Of a stretch of DNA of 64,000 nt, positions 61,768 through 64,000 are shown piece after piece. The notes beneath the pieces were generated by a model. It saw only the letters and a list, made by a program, of their open reading frames with translations. It made no database searches and had not been told where the DNA came from. The translations under genes were made by a program, and so were the position numbers. The stretch is taken from positions 2,976,001 to 3,040,000 of the forward strand of contig OW818647.1 of assembly GCA_942492855.1 (NCBI GenBank). Reading direction: 5' to 3'. The DNA is from G963677485 sp942492855 (GTDB lineage Bacteria; Armatimonadota; HRBIN16). Within the stretch, counting starts at the first letter, position 1. Each line of letters starts with the position of its first letter.

Positions 61768-64000
61768 CTACAACACCCGGAAGCTGAGCGTGCCGCCCTC
61801 GGGGGCCAGCCATCGCAAACCCTCAAGCTGCTGCACGTTGCCCTCTACGACAACGGCATGGCTTCCGAACTCATCGGGCAGCATGATATGCCCCATCACG
61901 CCTACCGGCAGCTCCATCTCAAGGCACATCTCCTGCTTATCGGCGAAAAGATGCACCATGCCTTTTGGGCTGTGTGTGCTGCCAGATATGTATGGGAACC
62001 CTCCAAAGCGGGGGGTGATATTTAGCTCCACGCCACCGGGCTTAGCGATGGTCACGCCAAGCAAAGACTCGTGGAACCACAGCAGGGCCAACGCGTTCCA
62101 GCCGTGCGAGCCGGTGTCATCCTCCGGCTGATGCGGGTTGATCTCGCCGGGCTTCAAGCCCAGATCGTCGCGGCCAATCCAATATTCGGGTAGCGGTCCG
62201 CCAAAAGCACCCTGCAGTGCAGCCGGGGTGGTGTTGCGCACATGCCCCGCCAGATACGGCTCAAACCGCTCCACCAGATGCCTGACCGCCCGTTCGGTAC
62301 GTCCGACCGCCACCATGGCGTTAAGTGCTCTGCGGAGATAGGTCGGGTTATTCCATCGCGTCACACCGGGTGATGGCGCACCAACCGGTTCCGAAAAAGC
62401 GTAGTCGATGTCTTCCAGCGCCTCGGTTGGGTCGAGAAGCCCCAGGCTGATGGCGATGGTCTGAGAGGCTTGGCTGTAGCCGCGGTCATCGATACTTAAC
62501 CCTGGCCCCATGATGTCAGCCACATGAGCGGGCACATCTCGATGCGGCGGCACGATATGGTATTTACGGAAGGCGTCGGCCAATTTCCGGGCCGTTTCGC
62601 GCCACTCTGCCGCCGTGGCGGTTTCTCCCATGGCTTCAGCCAGTACCACGCTGTAATCGAGGCGCTGGATGACCCAAGGTGTAATAGTGCCGCTGCTGGT
62701 GAACGGCTTCTTCCACTCAGCAGATGCCCGGATATCCGCCATCAACAATGTGGTCTTCCATAAACCATCCTTATCGATGTCCTTGCACAGCGATTTCCAG
62801 AATTTCACCAGGTTGGGCCAAAAACGGCGGGTGTATGTCAGATCACCGGTCCACATATAGTCATCGTAGAGCATCGCTGTCCACTGCATGCTCCAGTCCC
62901 ATCCGGCAGGATACGCCGGATAGTTGCTGGGATAGAACGGATGCAGATTACCGTCGTCGCCCTGTCCTTGGGCCAGCGTGCGTATCATCGTGCGCCGCAG
63001 CGCATTATCGCCAAACCATGCACTAGCCAGATTCGCTCTCGGCCGGTTATCTTCAATCCACTGACCATCTTCACGGCCGGGAGTGTCCACATACACATCG
63101 CTCATAGTGATCTCAGCGTGGGTCAGGCACAGGCTTACGATTTGTTCGATCAATGGGCTGTTAGTTTTGAAGCTTCCCTTCGGACGGATGGCGTACTGGT
63201 TGTGATCGATGCCCACATCACGCAGCGTCACGGCGCCGTCCGCCTTAAAGTGGAAATGCAGTGTGATCCAGCGGGCGGTGCGTTCATCTGGAAATTCCAG
63301 GCGGTGCCGGCCTGGACACAGAATCGCCTGATCGGCATATCCTTGTCCCACCACGGCTTCCGTGTTGACCCAGCCATCCTCAGTCACGGCAGGTATACCG
63401 TTGTAGATGGGTGTGGCCACCTCACCATATCCCAAGTCAACCTCCACCAGATCACTGCTGCAGTCGACCACAAGGTAGGGGTAACCATGCACAGGCTTCC
63501 ATAGATCAAAGGTGACGAAGATAGAGCGTCCTGCTTTGGCCTCAATGCGCCAAGGCGCCTGTTGAAGCTGACACAGACCCTCTGCCTTGGTCTTCATATC
63601 TGCCACCGGCAGGCATTGGCTTTGCCGTATTCGCTGGGCGATTTTGATCGGGCTGAAGTCCGGTATAGACGGCACGGCCAGATTGCCGGCATTCACCACC
63701 GCATGGGGTCGCTGCAGAAAGTCCCTCTGGTTACCGGTCTCCACATCCTCGGGTGTGTTCCAAGGCCCGTTTGTCACCACCTTCACAGGCTTCCAGTCGC
63801 GATCCGGCAACGGACCCAGGGCGCGTGTATCATATATGACCGGGAACCTGATACGTTTGGCATCTCCCGCAATTCCGGATATCTGCTCAGTGTGCACCAC
63901 AAACTGCGGCACGTGACACCACTTCCATGACTCATCGCTTGATACAAAGCTACTGCTCACCCACAGCCCTGCGTGTTTCTGTCCGCTCCGCTGGAACGTG
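61768..64000 (-). CDS. GH78-like alpha-L-rhamnosidase (5' end outside window)
   Basis: At least 743 residues; the frame stays open to the window edge and the extra codons read like coding sequence, so the start is beyond it. The N-terminal part has beta-sandwich domains (IFVTFDLWKPVHGYPYLVVD in pieces). The alpha/alpha barrel begins near LIEQIVSLCLTHAE and contains SDVYVDTPGREDGQWIEDNR, matching the GH78 signature with general acid Glu/Asp candidates. YPAGWDWSMQWTAML and DDTGSHGWNALALLWFHESL follow. A C-terminal beta domain ends with TLSFRVL. Hydrolysis of alpha-L-rhamnosides by an inverting mechanism is inferred from the family. It could also be a related GH95/GH63-like enzyme. Confidence 0.85.
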   Translation of the reverse strand, partial: TFQRSGQKHAGLWVSSSFVSSDESWKWCHVPQFVVHTEQISGIAGDAKRIRFPVIYDTRALGPLPDRDWKPVKVVTNGPWNTPEDVETGNQRDFLQRPHAVVNAGNLAVPSIPDFSPIKIAQRIRQSQCLPVADMKTKAEGLCQLQQAPWRIEAKAGRSIFVTFDLWKPVHGYPYLVVDCSSDLVEVDLGYGEVATPIYNGIPAVTEDGWVNTEAVVGQGYADQAILCPGRHRLEFPDERTARWITLHFHFKADGAVTLRDVGIDHNQYAIRPKGSFKTNSPLIEQIVSLCLTHAEITMSDVYVDTPGREDGQWIEDNRPRANLASAWFGDNALRRTMIRTLAQGQGDDGNLHPFYPSNYPAYPAGWDWSMQWTAMLYDDYMWTGDLTYTRRFWPNLVKFWKSLCKDIDKDGLWKTTLLMADIRASAEWKKPFTSSGTITPWVIQRLDYSVVLAEAMGETATAAEWRETARKLADAFRKYHIVPPHRDVPAHVADIMGPGLSIDDRGYSQASQTIAISLGLLDPTEALEDIDYAFSEPVGAPSPGVTRWNNPTYLRRALNAMVAVGRTERAVRHLVERFEPYLAGHVRNTTPAALQGAFGGPLPEYWIGRDDLGLKPGEINPHQPEDDTGSHGWNALALLWFHESLLGVTIAKPGGVELNITPRFGGFPYISGSTHSPKGMVHLFADKQEMCLEMELPVGVMGHIMLPDEFGSHAVVVEGNVQQLEGLRWLAPEGGTLSFRVL

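Overview
The window is bacterial, moderately GC-rich and gene-dense, with about 33 protein genes, one tRNA and an unusual load of intergenic repeats. The gene mix (secreted glycoside hydrolases, Gfo/Idh/MocA oxidoreductases with TIM-barrel isomerases, a sulfatase, RCC1 and TIG proteins ending in a dockerin-like module, and an HspR-controlled dnaK operon) suggests a free-living polysaccharide-using bacterium. Armatimonadota or a neighbouring phylum is my best guess. This is inference: there is no rRNA gene to fix the taxonomy.

Layout. 1-13.0 kb: five tandem paralogous genes for secreted RCC1-repeat proteins and one seven-TIG-domain protein, all ending in the same dockerin-like module. 13.1-15.0 kb: a small unknown protein and a lipid kinase. 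15.1-24.1 kb: rpoC and rpoB, overlapping by 4 bp, without the usual ribosomal protein neighbours. 24.3-31.2 kb, all minus strand: an alpha-galactosidase-like enzyme, a four-gene redox-flavoured operon (rubrerythrin-like, DUF2231, PNPOx-like, quinone oxidoreductase-like) and a trypsin-like protease. 31.5-41.5 kb: an FAD oxidoreductase, a sugar isomerase-like protein, a lipoprotein, a GH71/99-like enzyme (minus), tRNA-Leu(TAA), dihydrolipoyl dehydrogenase, a BMP-family lipoprotein, a STAS-USP fusion and threonine synthase. 41.6-45.6 kb: the heat-shock operon dnaK-hsp20-dnaJ-hspR with a HAIR-like operator and no grpE. 46.3-48.6 kb: a GH67N/GH20-like glycosidase. 48.8-50.3 kb: a 95-bp tandem repeat array, a RAYT (IS200-like) transposase and inverted copies of the same repeat. 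50.4-52.8 kb: two tandem secreted paralogues. 53.3-57.7 kb: a four-gene sugar/sulfatase operon. 58.1-64.0 kb: prfC, a RhuM-Fic/Doc fusion and a GH78-like rhamnosidase cut by the window end.

The most notable system is a REPIN-RAYT system. A single-domain HUH transposase (49570-50004) is flanked on one side by eight direct 95-bp copies of a palindromic element and on the other by two inverted copies. Complete inverted-pair elements of the same family lie at 29508-29719 and 36635-36782. Three other intergenic repeat families are also present: 26622-26722 with 45889-46115; 57836-58076 with 61545-61703; and 31363-31470 with 33669-33785.

The second notable feature is the RCC1 cluster. Repeat counts come out as 13 plus two halves, or 20 plus two halves, matching two or three closed seven-bladed propellers. 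The C-terminal module is nearly identical at DNA level between the genes and is shared with the unrelated TIG-repeat protein, so it behaves as an exchangeable sorting or anchoring cassette.
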